Assembly (NCBI RefSeq): GCF_040954645.1
Contig: NC_092813.1
Location: forward strand, 18,173,235-18,237,234
Direction of reading: 5' to 3'
From: Diabrotica undecimpunctata
Lineage: Eukaryota > Arthropoda > Insecta > Coleoptera > Chrysomelidae
DNA: 64,000 nucleotides
The notes beneath the pieces are model-generated. The model was not told the origin of the DNA, ran no database searches, and saw only the letters and a list, made by a program, of their open reading frames with translations. A program made the position numbers and the translations under genes. Of this stretch, positions 1 through 11,334 are shown in pieces (the first letter of the stretch is position 1; each line of letters starts with the position of its first letter).

Positions 1-489
1 TGTTTTTTTTTGTATTAGAAAAATAGTTCAGCATGGTGGAAACTGTTTAACACAATACGTCTAATGTTATAGCTGACAGCATTTGTGAAATTTGAACTAC
101 AGATCAACCAAGAAAACAACAAAAGAAAAAAGTATCGAAAGGAAACCATAAAGCAACCTAAATTACATAGAGTTGCTCACAAAACGCATACAGATGATAA
201 GGATGTTTTGGTCCGAATAACAGGAAATGACTGTAGATAAGTTTTTCCATAATAACAAGTCGTTTTCTCAATGCTTATGACTTTAGTCTTGGTTTTAGGT
301 GTAAACGTTACCGATTCTTCTTTGTAATAACACAGGAACAACGTTCTGACTTACTGAATATGTTTAATAATATAAAGACCAACATAGGAGCAGGATTCAT
401 ATTTATCAAGCCTCATTAGCTATACTCCTGTCCAGAGACGACTCAGTTATACTCCACAAGCTGCTTTACCTAACCACAGTACTACTAGT
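1..489. other. AT-rich DNA, no gene recognised
   Basis: Short frames only, with stops in all frames. Nothing here could be tied to a family. It may be the decayed 5' part of the remnant that follows. Confidence 0.5.
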
Positions 490-1650
490 GACAGTGGAAA
501 TGAAGATACAAACAAAGCTCGTCATCAACAAGGTCCACCACATGTAGCTTCTTTTATGTATAGAATTCGACTACCGGGAAAAGACGTAAGTATTTTTGCC
601 AAATCTCTTCGTAGTATTTTTGGTGTTACTGAATTGCAGATCCGTCGAATTTGAGTGGATGTTCTACAAAAGATGCCCAAGGCAAGCATACAAATAGGCC
701 TAAGAAGACACACCCTGTTGATATAGAAAACATAATAGTTCACATTTCTTCATTCAAAGGCCGCCAAAGTCATTATATATGGAGACTGGACAAAAAGAAA
801 ATGTATCTACCATCAGAGTTAAATGTTAAAAATATGTACAGAACCAAAGATCTTCACCCATAGTCTAAGGTTTATTACTTTGTTTATTATAAAATATTTC
901 AAAAGAGTGGCCAAACGTGGTCAAAATTAAGTAACCTCCATGATATTTCATTATCTAAGAGATCGTATACTCGGTAAAATTAATGAAATATGTTTTTTCT
1001 CTGATGGTTGCCCGGGTCAGAACAAAAACTACATCTTTATCCACTTTTCATATATTCTGGTGCATGTACTAACATTAGTATCAGAGATAACACATGTATA
1101 CCCAATATGAGGACATTTATACGTACCTTGCGATAGTGAGTTTAGTCACATATCTCGTGCAAAAAAAAAGTAGTTGTTGATGTTCCAGAAGAATGATATG
1201 GTCTTATTCGGCAGTCAAGGTCTATTCTCCATTTAAATTGGTTCATACTGGAAAAGAAACTGACTTATTTTTTATGGACGAAAGTTTTCAGAATTTATTC
1301 TTAAATAATCCAAAACCAATAATTTTATTGAAACCAGGAAGAATGTATCAAATATCTAAGAAGTATTTTAAACAAGTTTTAATACGTTAAAGTTATGGCC
1401 CATGGACGTTACACACCATAACTAGAAAACCAACGCCAAAACAAATAACTCAAATACCGAATAAAGCGAAAAATAAAATAAGTCAATCAAAGTTTAGCGA
1501 TCTAATGGAATTAACTAAATATCTCAAGAATCTTCTTAATAAAGAATTTTATCTTAATCTAGAGCTAGAAGCCGGAGAACCAAGGACCATACTCCAGTCG
1601 TAGAACCTATTTAGCGATGATAATAGTAGTGGTGGCAAACAGACATCATA
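490..1650 (+). pseudogene. Decayed copy of a dispersed insect transposon-like gene (DGC-GQNKN family)
   Basis: Several plus-strand frames must be linked by frameshifts to read this remnant. About 550-860 reads as RLPGKDVSIFAKSLRSIFGV, then a shifted frame with HISSFKGRQSHYIWRLDKKK and YLPSELNVKNMY. About 965-1035 reads RILGKINEICFFSDGCPGQN followed by KNY. About 1170-1390 continues with DVPE and PFKLVHTGKETDLFF. The order of these blocks matches a multicopy family I know from insect genomes, with SDGCxGQNKN resembling an acidic catalytic box (probably the Pfam family DUF7869; named from memory). There are multiple stops and frameshifts, so it is not functional. The family assignment is moderate and its biochemical role is unknown to me. 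Confidence 0.5.
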
Positions 1651-1829
1651 GAATTTTTTGTCATTTCTACGACAATTCATTTTTCAATAGATTTTGCTAA
1701 GTTTTAACTGATTTTTGTTTAATATATCTATAAAAATAAGAAATCAACATGCACAATTATTTTGATATCCACATTTCTTCCAATGAACATCTTAGTAAAA
1801 GTAACATTTGAAATAAATTGAAGCTGGGC

Positions 1830-2345
1830 AATTTTTCTTGATTTGCCAAAATTTTAAGTTTTGGACAAGTGTTGTTTTTCAAATAAACACTTCAATTCCA
1901 AAAACTGTGTGTGAGCTTGTTTTATAAGCCCAGGTAAAACAAAAGTCCTATAGTTGCCATAATTCCAGATTTGGTTATATTTTTGGCGTCTCTTTCGCGA
2001 TTGTAATTCGGGCGCATCTTTTCTATTTGCATATTGGCACGTACCACATATTTTTAACAATGTCGTCAGTAAACAGTTTAGCAAAAGCACTTGCCTCATT
2101 TGTAATCTTAAGCGTACTATTTGGGTCCAGGAAGTACATTTACAATATTTGATTTGTTAGTTTTACTAAAGTTACTTTTCAAAGAATACCATTTTGTTCC
2201 ATTCTTGCCTTTATTGAAGTCTTCTGAACTTAGATCATTTTCATTTTCGCTTGAGTATCCATCCGAATCAGAACTGGGTTCTTCGTTAAAAATAATTTCT
2301 TCGTCCGAACTATCAGCATTTCCCCCAATTACTTCGTCTTTTCAC
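1830..2345 (-). pseudogene. piggyBac-like transposase, N-terminal remnant
   Basis: Read on the minus strand from 2,340 downward there is an acidic serine-rich leader (SSDEEIIF, SSDSDGYSSENEND), then GKNGTKWYSLKSNFSKTNKS and NIVNVLPGPK followed by a stop. This is the typical piggyBac N-terminus: an acidic region, then a KW box, then an LPGPK box. A shifted frame near 2,000-1,880 gives ITKSGIMATIGLLFYLGL, matching the following helix (AFLGLLYLAG in the intact family). The catalytic domain is missing. No inverted ends were found. The copy is a different subfamily from the element at 3,411-5,823, which has LPGV at this position. Confidence 0.6.
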
Positions 2346-3185
2346 TCTTATTTTTATAAAATTATATATATTATAAAATTACTAATAAAAATTTTTATCT
2401 ACATGGGAAAAAGTATTGTTTATAAAGAAAAACATATTTTTTGCCATAATAACTAAAAAACAATTGAAAGATGTACTTAGATTACTACACGCGTGGCGTA
2501 TTTTGTACACTATGCACCTGAAGAATAAAATAAAAAAAATTACCGTTACATCGGTAAGACGTAGGTGTAATATTTCCTTGTATATTACATATTTATATTG
2601 GTTTATTTTATTTCAGAAAACAATTAGTTTGTGTTGTGTTGTTGTTTCTAATTTTTTAAGTTATCGTGTCTCTTTTGTATAAATAACAGTGAGTTATTAT
2701 ACTGTATGGTGAATATTCGAACCTTTACTAGCATTCAGGTAAAAACACATAAAATAAAATCCATTGAAATCCCTAACAGGCTTTTTGTAGTTATCAACAA
2801 TTTTTATTAAGGAAATAAAAAAAAATTCTCCAATGTTTCACAGAACTTTCTCCGTTCATTAAAAATAGCTAGTGAAATAATTTTTATGCTTGCCTCATCA
2901 CGGTTATTAAATAAATTTAATAAAGGCCTCACAGCCGTCATAAATCTGGACCGTGTTTTCCGCAATTGTGGAAAGCCACATATATTGCGGTAGTTAATAT
3001 CATGGACGAAAAGCTGAAAGTTGTAAAGACAAGATAAATGTTAAGGATATGTTGGAGTGTTAGAATAAATGGCAAAAGTTTTCTGTAACTTCACAAATAT
3101 GAATTAGTTTACGACCATGCTCTGAAATAAAAGGATAACCGGTAAGCGTGACAGTTAATTTTTCGATTACACGGTATTTTGGTCT
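2346..3185. other. AT-rich DNA, no gene recognised
   Basis: The open frames of up to 111 codons here are lysine/isoleucine/serine-rich translations of AT-rich DNA or the antisense of the piggyBac remnant. Nothing further is supported. Confidence 0.5.
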
Positions 3186-3226
3186 TCTAGATATATATTA
3201 TATATATACATATATATACATATATA

Positions 3227-3294
<68 letters not shown>
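3186..3294. repeat. (TA)n microsatellite
   Basis: About 100 bp of alternating T and A, imperfect on the left (ATATATACATATATA) and nearly pure on the right. No element end directly abuts it, unlike the two other (TA)n tracts in this window. Confidence 0.95.
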
Positions 3295-3296
<2 letters not shown>

Positions 3297-3414
3297 TACA
3301 TAAACCAAATCGTTACGTGTGCCGAAACAATGACCAAGATGTTTTTTTTTGCATTAGAAAACATCAACATCAAACGTTTGTTTTCCTGATTTTTTATTGA
3401 TATAAATTATTTAA

Positions 3415-3431
3415 CCCTTAAGTACCATGGC
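3415..3431 (+). repeat. Left terminal inverted repeat of the piggyBac-like element
   Basis: CCCTTAAGTACCATGGC directly follows TTAA. It pairs with 5,803-5,819 with one mismatch. Confidence 0.9.
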
Positions 3432-3723
3432 GGGATCAAAATTGACCCCCCGCGTGTTTAATGCCAAGTTTCGCTACCGAAACATAGATTGAGCATTGCG
3501 CGCTTTCTGCTAATCTTCGACCAGTAGGTGATTTATCGATCTACGAAAATTCCGTTAGTTTATCTGTTACTACTGCAGAGTTTGGCACGCATAGGGTCAA
3601 TTTTGACCCGCTTATGGTATAAGTGTTTCTAGTGCAATTAACCAGTAATTTGAAATAGCTGGGTGTAGTCGCAATAAACGTCCTCTGACACAGAAAGAAC
3701 TTGAAGAGGAGGGACAAAAAATT

Positions 3724-5449
3724 ATGGACAATGGACTAGATAGTGACAGTGAGTTTTTAGACCAGGCTAGTGAACACAGTGATCACGAAACAGACAGTGA
3801 AGAGGAATGGGACGATGATGACGAAAAAAATTGGCAAATTAATAATTCCGAAACTGGTAGTGAATATTCGAGTGAAGAAAGTGATATAGCTGACTCAAGG
3901 GATGTGTTTTATGGCAAAAATAGGTACAAGTGGTCTAAAACTTCTCCCACCTTTTCCCGTACACGTAAGCATAATTTAATTAGTCATTTACCTGGTGTTA
4001 TTGGAAAAGCTCGAGCTAGTATGCCAGAGAAACCAGTTGATGCTTGTGAATGTATTATTAGCCACGATATATTGCAAGAAATTCTTGAGAAAACCAATGA
4101 ACGAATAACTAATATGGCTTCTAAATATAATTTACACAATTTATCGTGTCAATATACCAATCATCTTGACATAATTGAATTAAAGGCCTTCTTAGGCTTA
4201 TTATATTTAGCTGGGGTATTTAAATCCAATAATGAAGATTTAAGGTCTTTATTTGCTACGAATGGTACTGGTCGTGATATATTTCGAGCAATCATGTCAC
4301 TAAACCGATTTTATTTTTTGCTTGGAAGCCTTTGTTTTGACGACCCAGCTACTAGACAAGAACGTATTGCACACGGAGATAAACTGGCAGCTACATCCAA
4401 TATTTTTAATATGTTTATAATTAATTGCCAGTCCAATTATAGCTGTGGTGAATATCTCACAATAGATGAAATGCTTATTGCATTTAGAGGAAGGTGCCAA
4501 TTCAGGATGTATCTCAAAAATAAGCCAGACAAATACGGTCTGAAAATGCAGTGTTTAGTAGACTCTAAGACACATTATTTGCTAAATGGTTTTATATATA
4601 CTGGAAAAAGATACACGCAGAGCAAATCCAAAAAAGTTATCCATCCCACTCTAGATGTTTTGACACTTATTCCACCAATTTCTGGTACAAATAAAAACAT
4701 AACAGCAGATAATTGGTTTTCGTCCATTGAGTTCATAAAAGAACTGAGAAGCCATAAAATTTCATATGTTGGAACTCTAAAAAGAAATAAAAGAGAGGTT
4801 CCTGCTGAATTTCAACCCCAAAAAACAGGCCACCTAATTCTGCCTTATTTGGTTTTACAGGAAGCGAGAGCCTTGTATCTTTTGTTCTTAAGAAAAATCG
4901 TGCAGTGTTGTTAGTGTCAACTATGCATCATTCCAATACAATGGTTAATGGAAAGCCAGAGATTATAAATTTTTACAACGAGGCAAAAGGTGGGGTGGAT
5001 TCATTGGATATTGGATATATTCATTGCTATAAAACTGGCAGAAAAACTCGTAGATGGCCTCAAGTAATATGGTTTCGCATTTTGGACCTTGCAGGTTAGA
5101 TGCTAAGGTAATTTTTAATGGAATTCAGCAAAATCAAATAATGGAAAGAAGATTGTTTCTAACCACTTTAGGTCAAGAACTTATTAAGGCCCATTTAACT
5201 CGTAGAGCTCAGCAAACTTGTTTACCGAGAGAAATTCGTAGTGCCATTTTTAAAGTTTTCGGACTTCAGGAACCAATGCCAGCCGCAAATCCAGAGCCAT
5301 AACGACGAAAAAAGAGGGGAAGGTGTAAAGTATGTCCATATTCCAAAAACCAAAAGAAAGAAAGCTTATCGTGCGATAAATGTCGAGATTTTATTTGCAA
5401 AAATCATTCCCGCATACAGACGTTATGCATAAGCTGTGTTGAAAATTAA
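3724..5449 (+). pseudogene. piggyBac-like transposase, disrupted
   Basis: A DDD-type transposase that would cut at TTAA sites. ATG at 3,724 opens a 396-codon frame: an acidic N-terminus (SDSEFLDQASEHSD), a KWSKTSPTFSRTRKHNL box, then the catalytic domain. The first catalytic Asp is at residue 248 (TIDE, codon at 4,465) and the second at residue 329 (TADNWFSS, codon at 4,708). A frameshift near 4,840-4,870 moves the reading to the next frame, which holds the third Asp (GGVDSLD, codon at 4,998). A second frameshift near 5,090 and an in-frame TAA at 5,300-5,302 follow. After that stop the same frame still encodes a C-terminal Cys/His domain (C-x2-C, C-x2-C, C-x3-H, then C-x2-C) and ends with TAA at 5,447-5,449. 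All three Asp and the zinc-binding residues remain, so the inactivating changes are few. Confidence 0.92.
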
Positions 5450-5802
5450 GGTACAATCATGCTTGTTATTTTTGAGATACGAAATCTTAATCGATTTTTT
5501 TATTTTAGGTAGGAGCTATGATACCTAGATTTTACCATTGGATATAAAAAAACTGCACATTGTTATTATTTTTCTTATAATTCGAGAAAGTGCATAGCTA
5601 TGTTAATTTGACTGAATACAAAAGTTTTTTTAAATAAAGTTATATCTAATTAACCAAATTCGTTTATTTTTATATAAATGTAAAAGTAGCTGTAAACAAA
5701 ATAATTTAAAATAAAACAAGTTAAAAAAAGAATATTTTTTGATACAAAAAACAATGAGGGGTCAAATTTGACCCTGCCATGGTACAAATGTTACTATTTT
5801 TG

Positions 5803-5819
5803 GCCATGGTAGTTAAGGG
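5803..5819 (-). repeat. Right terminal inverted repeat of the piggyBac-like element
   Basis: On the minus strand it reads CCCTTAACTACCATGGC, directly before TTAA at 5,820. A second TACCATGGC copy lies inward at about 5,777-5,785, so the right end carries the end motif twice. Confidence 0.9.
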
Positions 5820-5823
5820 TTAA

Positions 5824-6497
5824 AGAAAATATAATAATATATAGAAGAATAATATAGGGAAAAAAATATAGCAAACCAACAGTTGTTATATGTGTTTAAA
5901 TATTTGTATGCAAAAGACTAATATTTCAGTAGATGGAACTCATATATCACACCCTCTTTAAATTAGGATTTTTTTCGATATCCAATAATATCATGAATTT
6001 AAAATGAAATACAGTAAGATAGAAAGTAAAATATTGTGTATATAGGTATATATATATGTCAGTATGATTGGATTACATTATTAAATGGTTATACAGTCAT
6101 AAAATTCTTTCCACATGTTTGCATCCATTTATTTTTAAGGGTTTTGGCGCAATAAAAACTGTTATGTTTAATTTAGATGGCCGACATGTGAGCGTCGTCT
6201 AATATGCAAATATTAGTGAGGATTCTTTCGGATACATTAGGAATTCTGGCGCCACCATCGTAAAATCGTGCCACGCACCACAACTTCGACCCCGACTTCC
6301 AACATTCACCCTACGTTCCGTCTGACCCTTCCATGTTCGTAGTCTTTACTTTTTTAGAACAAGGGGCAAATAGAAATTCAGTTAAAAATGGATAATATCA
6401 AAGATTGATTTGAGCAAAAATTTTCGCACAGAAATTTCAGCACGATTTTGATTTTTAATTAACCCATTTAATTTCAAGCAAAGAATCCATCGTAATT
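5824..6497. other. AT-rich spacer, no gene recognised
   Basis: No frame above noise and no similarity to other parts of the window that I could see. Confidence 0.5.
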
Positions 6498-6869
6498 TTT
6501 AACCCATTAACAGCCAAAGTATCATCATGAAAGTAATAAAAATCATTTATTAGAGAACATCAAAGCCAGCCATTGAGGAAAGTCGCCTATCGATATATTT
6601 TCATTATTTATTTTCAATCGTCACAAATTCAATAATAAGAATGAAGCTAAAATAAAACGCTTTTTCGGTATCTGCATATTATCGGGTTATCATACTTTGC
6701 CACAATGTGACATATATTGGTTAAAAGATGAAGATAAGAAAGTAGTCATTGTGAGGGAATCCATGCCTAGAAATAAATTTCGATCAAACAAACAAAATGT
6801 TCATTTGTCTGATAATACTCAATTAGACAAAGATAATAAATTTGCTAAACTTACTCCTACCTTTCATGT

Positions 6870-6870
<1 letters not shown>
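6498..6870 (+). pseudogene. piggyBac-like transposase fragment (second subfamily)
   Basis: From about 6,640 the plus strand reads FFGICILSGYHT, LPQCDIYWLKDEDKK, SMPRNKFRSNKQNVHLSDN and [11 protein letters not shown]. This is the segment of piggyBac-type transposases lying just upstream of the first catalytic Asp. It stops abruptly at the (TA)n tract, so the catalytic residues are absent. A TTAACCCATTAACAGCC sequence at 6,498 could be the element's left end, since it starts with TTAA and resembles piggyBac termini, but no partner was found. The same protein segment is the one deleted from the piggyBac copy at 21.3-23.5 kb. Confidence 0.75.
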
Positions 6871-7081
<211 letters not shown>

Positions 7082-7117
7082 AAATACTGGATATTATTGA
7101 CTGTCGATATAAACAAA

Positions 7118-7168
7118 CAACACAGTTTATTAGGTCTGCAGTGAGTAGGTTTGGGCGGGATGTTATAG
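7118..7168 (-). repeat. Penelope-like terminal segment, inverted copy of 21,048-21,098
   Basis: The reverse complement of this 51-bp segment matches 21,048-21,098 at about 92%; each copy lies near a (TA)n tract. Here it directly precedes the reverse transcriptase remnant, as expected for the inverted terminal copies often seen at the 5' side of Penelope-like elements. Confidence 0.7.
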
Positions 7169-7985
7169 ATATGTAGATGATTTGATCTTATCGGTCCCTG
7201 AAAACAAAGTAACTGATGTTCTAAACACTTTTAACGCACAGTGTGAACACTTAAAGTTTACGGTTGAGAGAGAAGCTGATAATATGATTCCGTTTTTAGG
7301 CATGCTTATACATCGTGGCAGTGATGGCATGCTAAGGACGGAGTGGTATCGTAAACCTTGTTTTAGTAACCGTTTCATAAACTTTTATTCTCAACATCCA
7401 TCTAAGATGAAAACAAATTTGGTTTTGGCCCTTAAAACTAGGGTTATCAACTTATTACACATGGAATTCAGGGACAAGGGACTAAAAAAGTTGAGATCTA
7501 TACTACAAGAGAACTCCTATCCTACAGGGCTTTTGAATAAACTCATTTTTGGTTCTCCTTTTTCTTTGCAATTTTCTGTCAACCAAAATTTTCATAATAA
7601 TGAGGTGAATGAGGTTCGACAACTGACACAGACATTGACACAGAACACATCAGAGCTAGCACAATCTAAAATAACATATGGTTGCCTACCCTATATTCCA
7701 GTTCGCACACCTAAGCTATTGAACATTTTCAAAAATGTTAGTGGCTTAAAAATTGCAACTAAGACTGTGAAAACGGTATCGAAGTTGAACACAAAGACAA
7801 AGGATCCTTTCACATTACAGGAGTCATCTATACGTGTATAAAATGTTGTTTATTCTATACCGTGTGCCAATTGTTAAAACGTGTATATCAGAGAATCATC
7901 TCGTAATTTTCACAATAGAGTAATATCACATCGCAGCGACATAAAAACCAAAAAGATAAACGCATGTGCGCTCACAGAACATGCA
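7169..7985 (+). pseudogene. Penelope-like element: reverse transcriptase C-terminus and GIY-YIG endonuclease remnant
   Basis: The frame opens with [12 protein letters not shown], the catalytic YxDD box of the reverse transcriptase. It continues with IPFLGMLIHR, TEWYRKPCFSNRFINFYSQH and SYPTGLLNKLIF, blocks characteristic of Penelope-like elements. After a stop near 7,840 the text NVVYSIPC-ANC and VYIRESSRNFHNR resembles the start of a GIY-YIG nuclease domain, and KINACALTEHALT is the usual next block. Everything upstream of YVDD is missing, and the 3' part is cut near a (TG)n tract at about 7,990. The element is dead. Confidence 0.85.
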
Positions 7986-7991
7986 TTAACT

Positions 7992-8010
7992 TGTGTGTGT
8001 GTGTGTGTGT
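7992..8010. repeat. (TG)n microsatellite
   Basis: Nine TG dinucleotides at the right edge of the Penelope-like remnant. Confidence 0.9.
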
Positions 8011-8303
8011 TTTGTTTTATGGCACTGGAACTAAGCCAATTAGCCAGAACAAATGTGTGAAAGTTATAAGGAAAATGCTTCAGTTAAGTATTAATTTTCA
8101 CTTAATGCGTATCTAATATTATCTTATATTTAATGAACAACACATATTATTATACATAATACTCAATATTATATTATTGATTATCCTTATAATGTAACTA
8201 TTTTTTTTTTAACTATATTGTTTGGTTTTTGATTTATTATTTGTTTTTTTTTTTTTTACCGCTAATTTGCCGATACAAAAGAGTGGGATTTATGTTAGTG
8301 TGC

Positions 8304-11080
8304 TTATAATTTAAATTTACATTTAACTGTATGTACATAAATAACCTCATATACTCGTATATCTTCAGTTGCAAGTAAGCTCGATAAGTTAAAAGGTGTG
8401 TCTATTTTTAATTTATATAGATTACTAAGTAGTATAGAGATCTCTTGTTGAATAGAAGGGCATTCTAATATAATATGTTCTAAACTACCATGTTTTCCGC
8501 ATTCGCAATAATCTTCGTTATGGATACCTAAACGGTGTTTATATTCCGGATACATTGCATGGTTACTTCTGATTCGTGAAATTGTTTTTATAAAATTTCT
8601 ATTTTGTACATTAAAAAACCATGGTTTTATGTTTAGTTTTGGAAGCAACAATTTAAACTTTTTCCCAGAGTTGGATTTTTCGTATTTTTCTTGCCATTTA
8701 GTTTTCATGGTTATTTTCATTTGGCTTACGTGATCGCTCAAAGGTAGCTTCATGTTAATCATCTCCCCTTCTGTAGTAGCCCTTTTTGCTAATCTATCTG
8801 CTATCTCATTATATTCTATCCCACAATGACTTTTTACCCAAGATAATGTAATTATCTTTTCATTTTTATTCAATTTTGTAAGTACTTCATATACATCTTT
8901 AATTAAATCGTCATACTGGTCGGTTATGTTAATATTTTTTATCTTTTCTAATGCACTTCTGCAGTCAGAGAATATTACTATATTAGTGCCGGATAGGGAT
9001 TGAGCATAGATTAGTGCATTTTTAATTCCGACTATCTCTGCAGTGAATATTGACGATCCCTTAGGCAGTTTATACAGTCGCTTTATTTTTTTATTAACAT
9101 GATAAAGAGCCAAACCGGTATTTCCATTAATTACAGAACCGTCAGTAAAGATGTAATCATGATTTTCCCATTTATGATGAATTTTATTAAGAAAATATTT
9201 ATTTAGTAATTTTTCTGGGAGTCTAGGGTAGTCATCGATTAAATAGAATACAGGGCGAATATCGTAGTGTTTAAAAGACGTTAAGTTGTTAATAGTTAAT
9301 ATATTGTCCTTAATTTCTGGGTAGTTATAATAACTTTCGATCAATAGAGGAGTTTTTTTATATTTCCAATATCGATTTGTTAAAACCTCGATAGTTAACT
9401 GATGAATTGTGTGTGTAAGATTGTCATTTTTTGCGTATATCTTAAATAAGTTTTTATTACTTAAGAATTGTCTCCTTAACTGAAGTGGAGATATGCAACT
9501 TTCCGCCTCCATAACAACTATGGGTGTAGATTTCAGATACCCATTACAGATTCGTAGACATTTATTTTGGATTTGATCAATCTTTTTAAGATGCCATTCA
9601 GAGGCCGATCCATATAATACGCACCCATAATCGATTATTGACTGAATAAAAGATTTATAAAATAGAAGACAAATATTAGGGTCTGCCCCCCACTTACTAT
9701 GGCTGAAAACTTTTATGATGTTTATAGCATTTTCAATTTTAGATGTTATATAATGAATATGAGATTTCCAGTTAAGTTTTGTATCTAGAGTAATACCTAG
9801 ATACTTAATTGAAGCTAGGTACGGGAGTGTGTAATTTTTTAGTGTTATTGAAGACGGATGATGAAACCTCTTCCTAGTAAATGTAACAGCTGCTGACTTA
9901 TTTTCTGAAATGGAAAATCCGTTATTCTTTACCCACTTTTCTAATGAATCTGAAGCTACCTCTAAATTTTGATGACATTTTTCTATATTTTGTTCTGCCG
10001 TATATATACATATATCATCAGCATATTGTAATGTTTTTATATTCCTATGGAATATAGTATCCAAGTCAAATGAGTATATAATGTACAAAATAGGACTTAA
10101 TATGCTGCCCTGAGGAAGGCCAACAGCAGCTTTTTGAGGACCTATTAACTTGTCTAGTGTACGAATATAAATATTTCTCTCATTATACAATTTATAAATA
10201 TTAAAAATAAGTAGTTCCGGTAGTTTTAGCTTTTGCATCTTGTCCATTAAAATGTCTAATTGAATATTATCGTACGCTCCTTTTATATCTATGAATAAGC
10301 AGGTTGTTGAAAAATTGTGTGAGAATCCACTTTGTATGTCAGTAACTAGAGTAGTCACATTATCTAACGTTGAACGATTTTTTCTAAATCCGAATTGGTT
10401 TTCGGGTAATAGTTTATTGAATTCTAAAAAATGTTCTAGTCTATTTTTAATCATTCGTTCAAAAGTTTTTAATAAACAAGATGCCATAGCTATAGGTCGA
10501 TAAGAAGCTGAATTATTAGATTTTTTTCCAGGCTTTAATAAAGGGACTATAATATAATCAAGCCAATCATTGGGAATTGGTATTTTATTAAACCATATAT
10601 TATTATATATATCCAACAACGCATTTCTGCCGGAATAAGATAGATTAAATATCATATTATACTGAATTTGATCCTTTCCAGGGGATGTATTACAATTTTT
10701 TTTCATAGCTCTATTCAATTCATACAGACTGAAAGGCGCTGTTAAATAATTATCTGAATTTCCAGAGGAATCATATGCACAAGGTTGTAATGGTTTAGAA
10801 ATGCAAACTTTTGGACATAATTTATTTTGAAAATCCTCTATCCATTCAGCACTTGATTCTATGTAATGTGTATTGTTTTGTCTTCTATTTTTATAACTAT
10901 TTACTTTTTGCCAAACTTGTTTCATAGGCGTGGTTTTATTTAAGGACTGACAATATATTTTCCATGATTCCGATTTGGTTATTTTTATCGTTCTTTTTGC
11001 TATTGCATCAGCTCTTTTATAGTTTATTAAATTTTGCAGGTTTGGATTGTTTTTGTATATTATAAATAAATGTTTTCTGT
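8304..11080 (-). pseudogene. I-type LINE ORF2, 3' part: reverse transcriptase, RNase H, C-terminal zinc motif
   Basis: The frame is open from the BEL/Pao junction at 11,080 to the stop at 8,304, about 925 codons. RT blocks in order: SPGKDQIQYNM, ASYRPIAMASCLLKTFERM, NQFGFRKNRSTLDNV, FIDIKGAYDNI, GLPQGSILSPILYIIY and the catalytic QYADD (codons near 10,012-10,023). RNase H follows with FTDGSV, FTAEIVGIKNAL, FSDCRSAL and SWVKSHCGIEYNEIADRLAK; the acidic residues are present. Near the end is a C-x-C-x7-H-x4-C motif (CECGKHGSLEHIILEC). I see no stop or frameshift here, so this half decayed little. It is annotated as a pseudogene only because the BEL/Pao insertion separates it from the endonuclease. 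Confidence 0.9.
11076..11080. repeat. BEL/Pao target site duplication, left copy
   Basis: TCTGT, matching 17,011-17,015. The target is LINE ORF2 coding sequence. Confidence 0.9.
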
Positions 11081-11304
11081 TGTTTATTGTTGTAGTGGAC
11101 TGTATTCATTGAAATTAATTAATAGTCTAAAATACTGCATTTATTTATGAATTTGCACAAAAATATGAAAACAATAACAAATAGTTCTATGCTTCTCAAC
11201 GGCTGGTGATGGAATGAATTCTGTCATCTGTCGTCTGTACCGACTAGCTGGCTGGCTGGGCTCAGTGGCGGACCGTTCAAATACAAAATGGGTTGTCGTC
11301 GACA
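11081..11304 (-). repeat. BEL/Pao 3' LTR
   Basis: 224 bp, apparently identical to 16,787-17,010. On the minus strand an AATAAA-type signal (CATAAATAAATGCAG) lies in the second half. I see no clear TATA box. Confidence 0.95.
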
Positions 11305-11317
11305 TACTCCCGGCCTT
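11305..11317 (-). promoter_or_regulatory. Candidate polypurine tract of the BEL/Pao element
   Basis: On the minus strand AAGGCCGGGAGTA abuts the 3' LTR. It is purine-rich, but interrupted by pyrimidines, so the call is weak. Confidence 0.4.
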
Positions 11318-11334
11318 GAAAGATCCTGAATCTT

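Larger units (their letters stand above)
3411..5823 (+). mobile_element. Complete piggyBac-like DNA transposon with TTAA ends
   Basis: TTAA occurs at 3,411-3,414 and at 5,820-5,823, as expected for the piggyBac target duplication. The inner ends are CCCTTAAGTACCATGGC (3,415-3,431) and, on the other strand, CCCTTAACTACCATGGC (5,819-5,803), matching at 16 of 17 positions. The element proper is about 2,405 bp, a normal size. Between the ends lies one transposase gene, now broken. Further in, near-palindromic GGGTCAA-type motifs sit close to both ends. The element is therefore structurally whole but non-autonomous in its present state. Confidence 0.92.

Noticed and set aside
2121..2682. Plus-strand frames of 111 and 88 codons
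   Set aside because: The first is antisense to the piggyBac N-terminal remnant; the second is AT-rich noise with no motif.
1..3360. Similar T-rich strings at position 1 and about 3,340 (TGTTTTTTTT then ATTAGAAAA) as ends of one element
   Set aside because: Too short and low-complexity, same orientation, and no matching target duplication.
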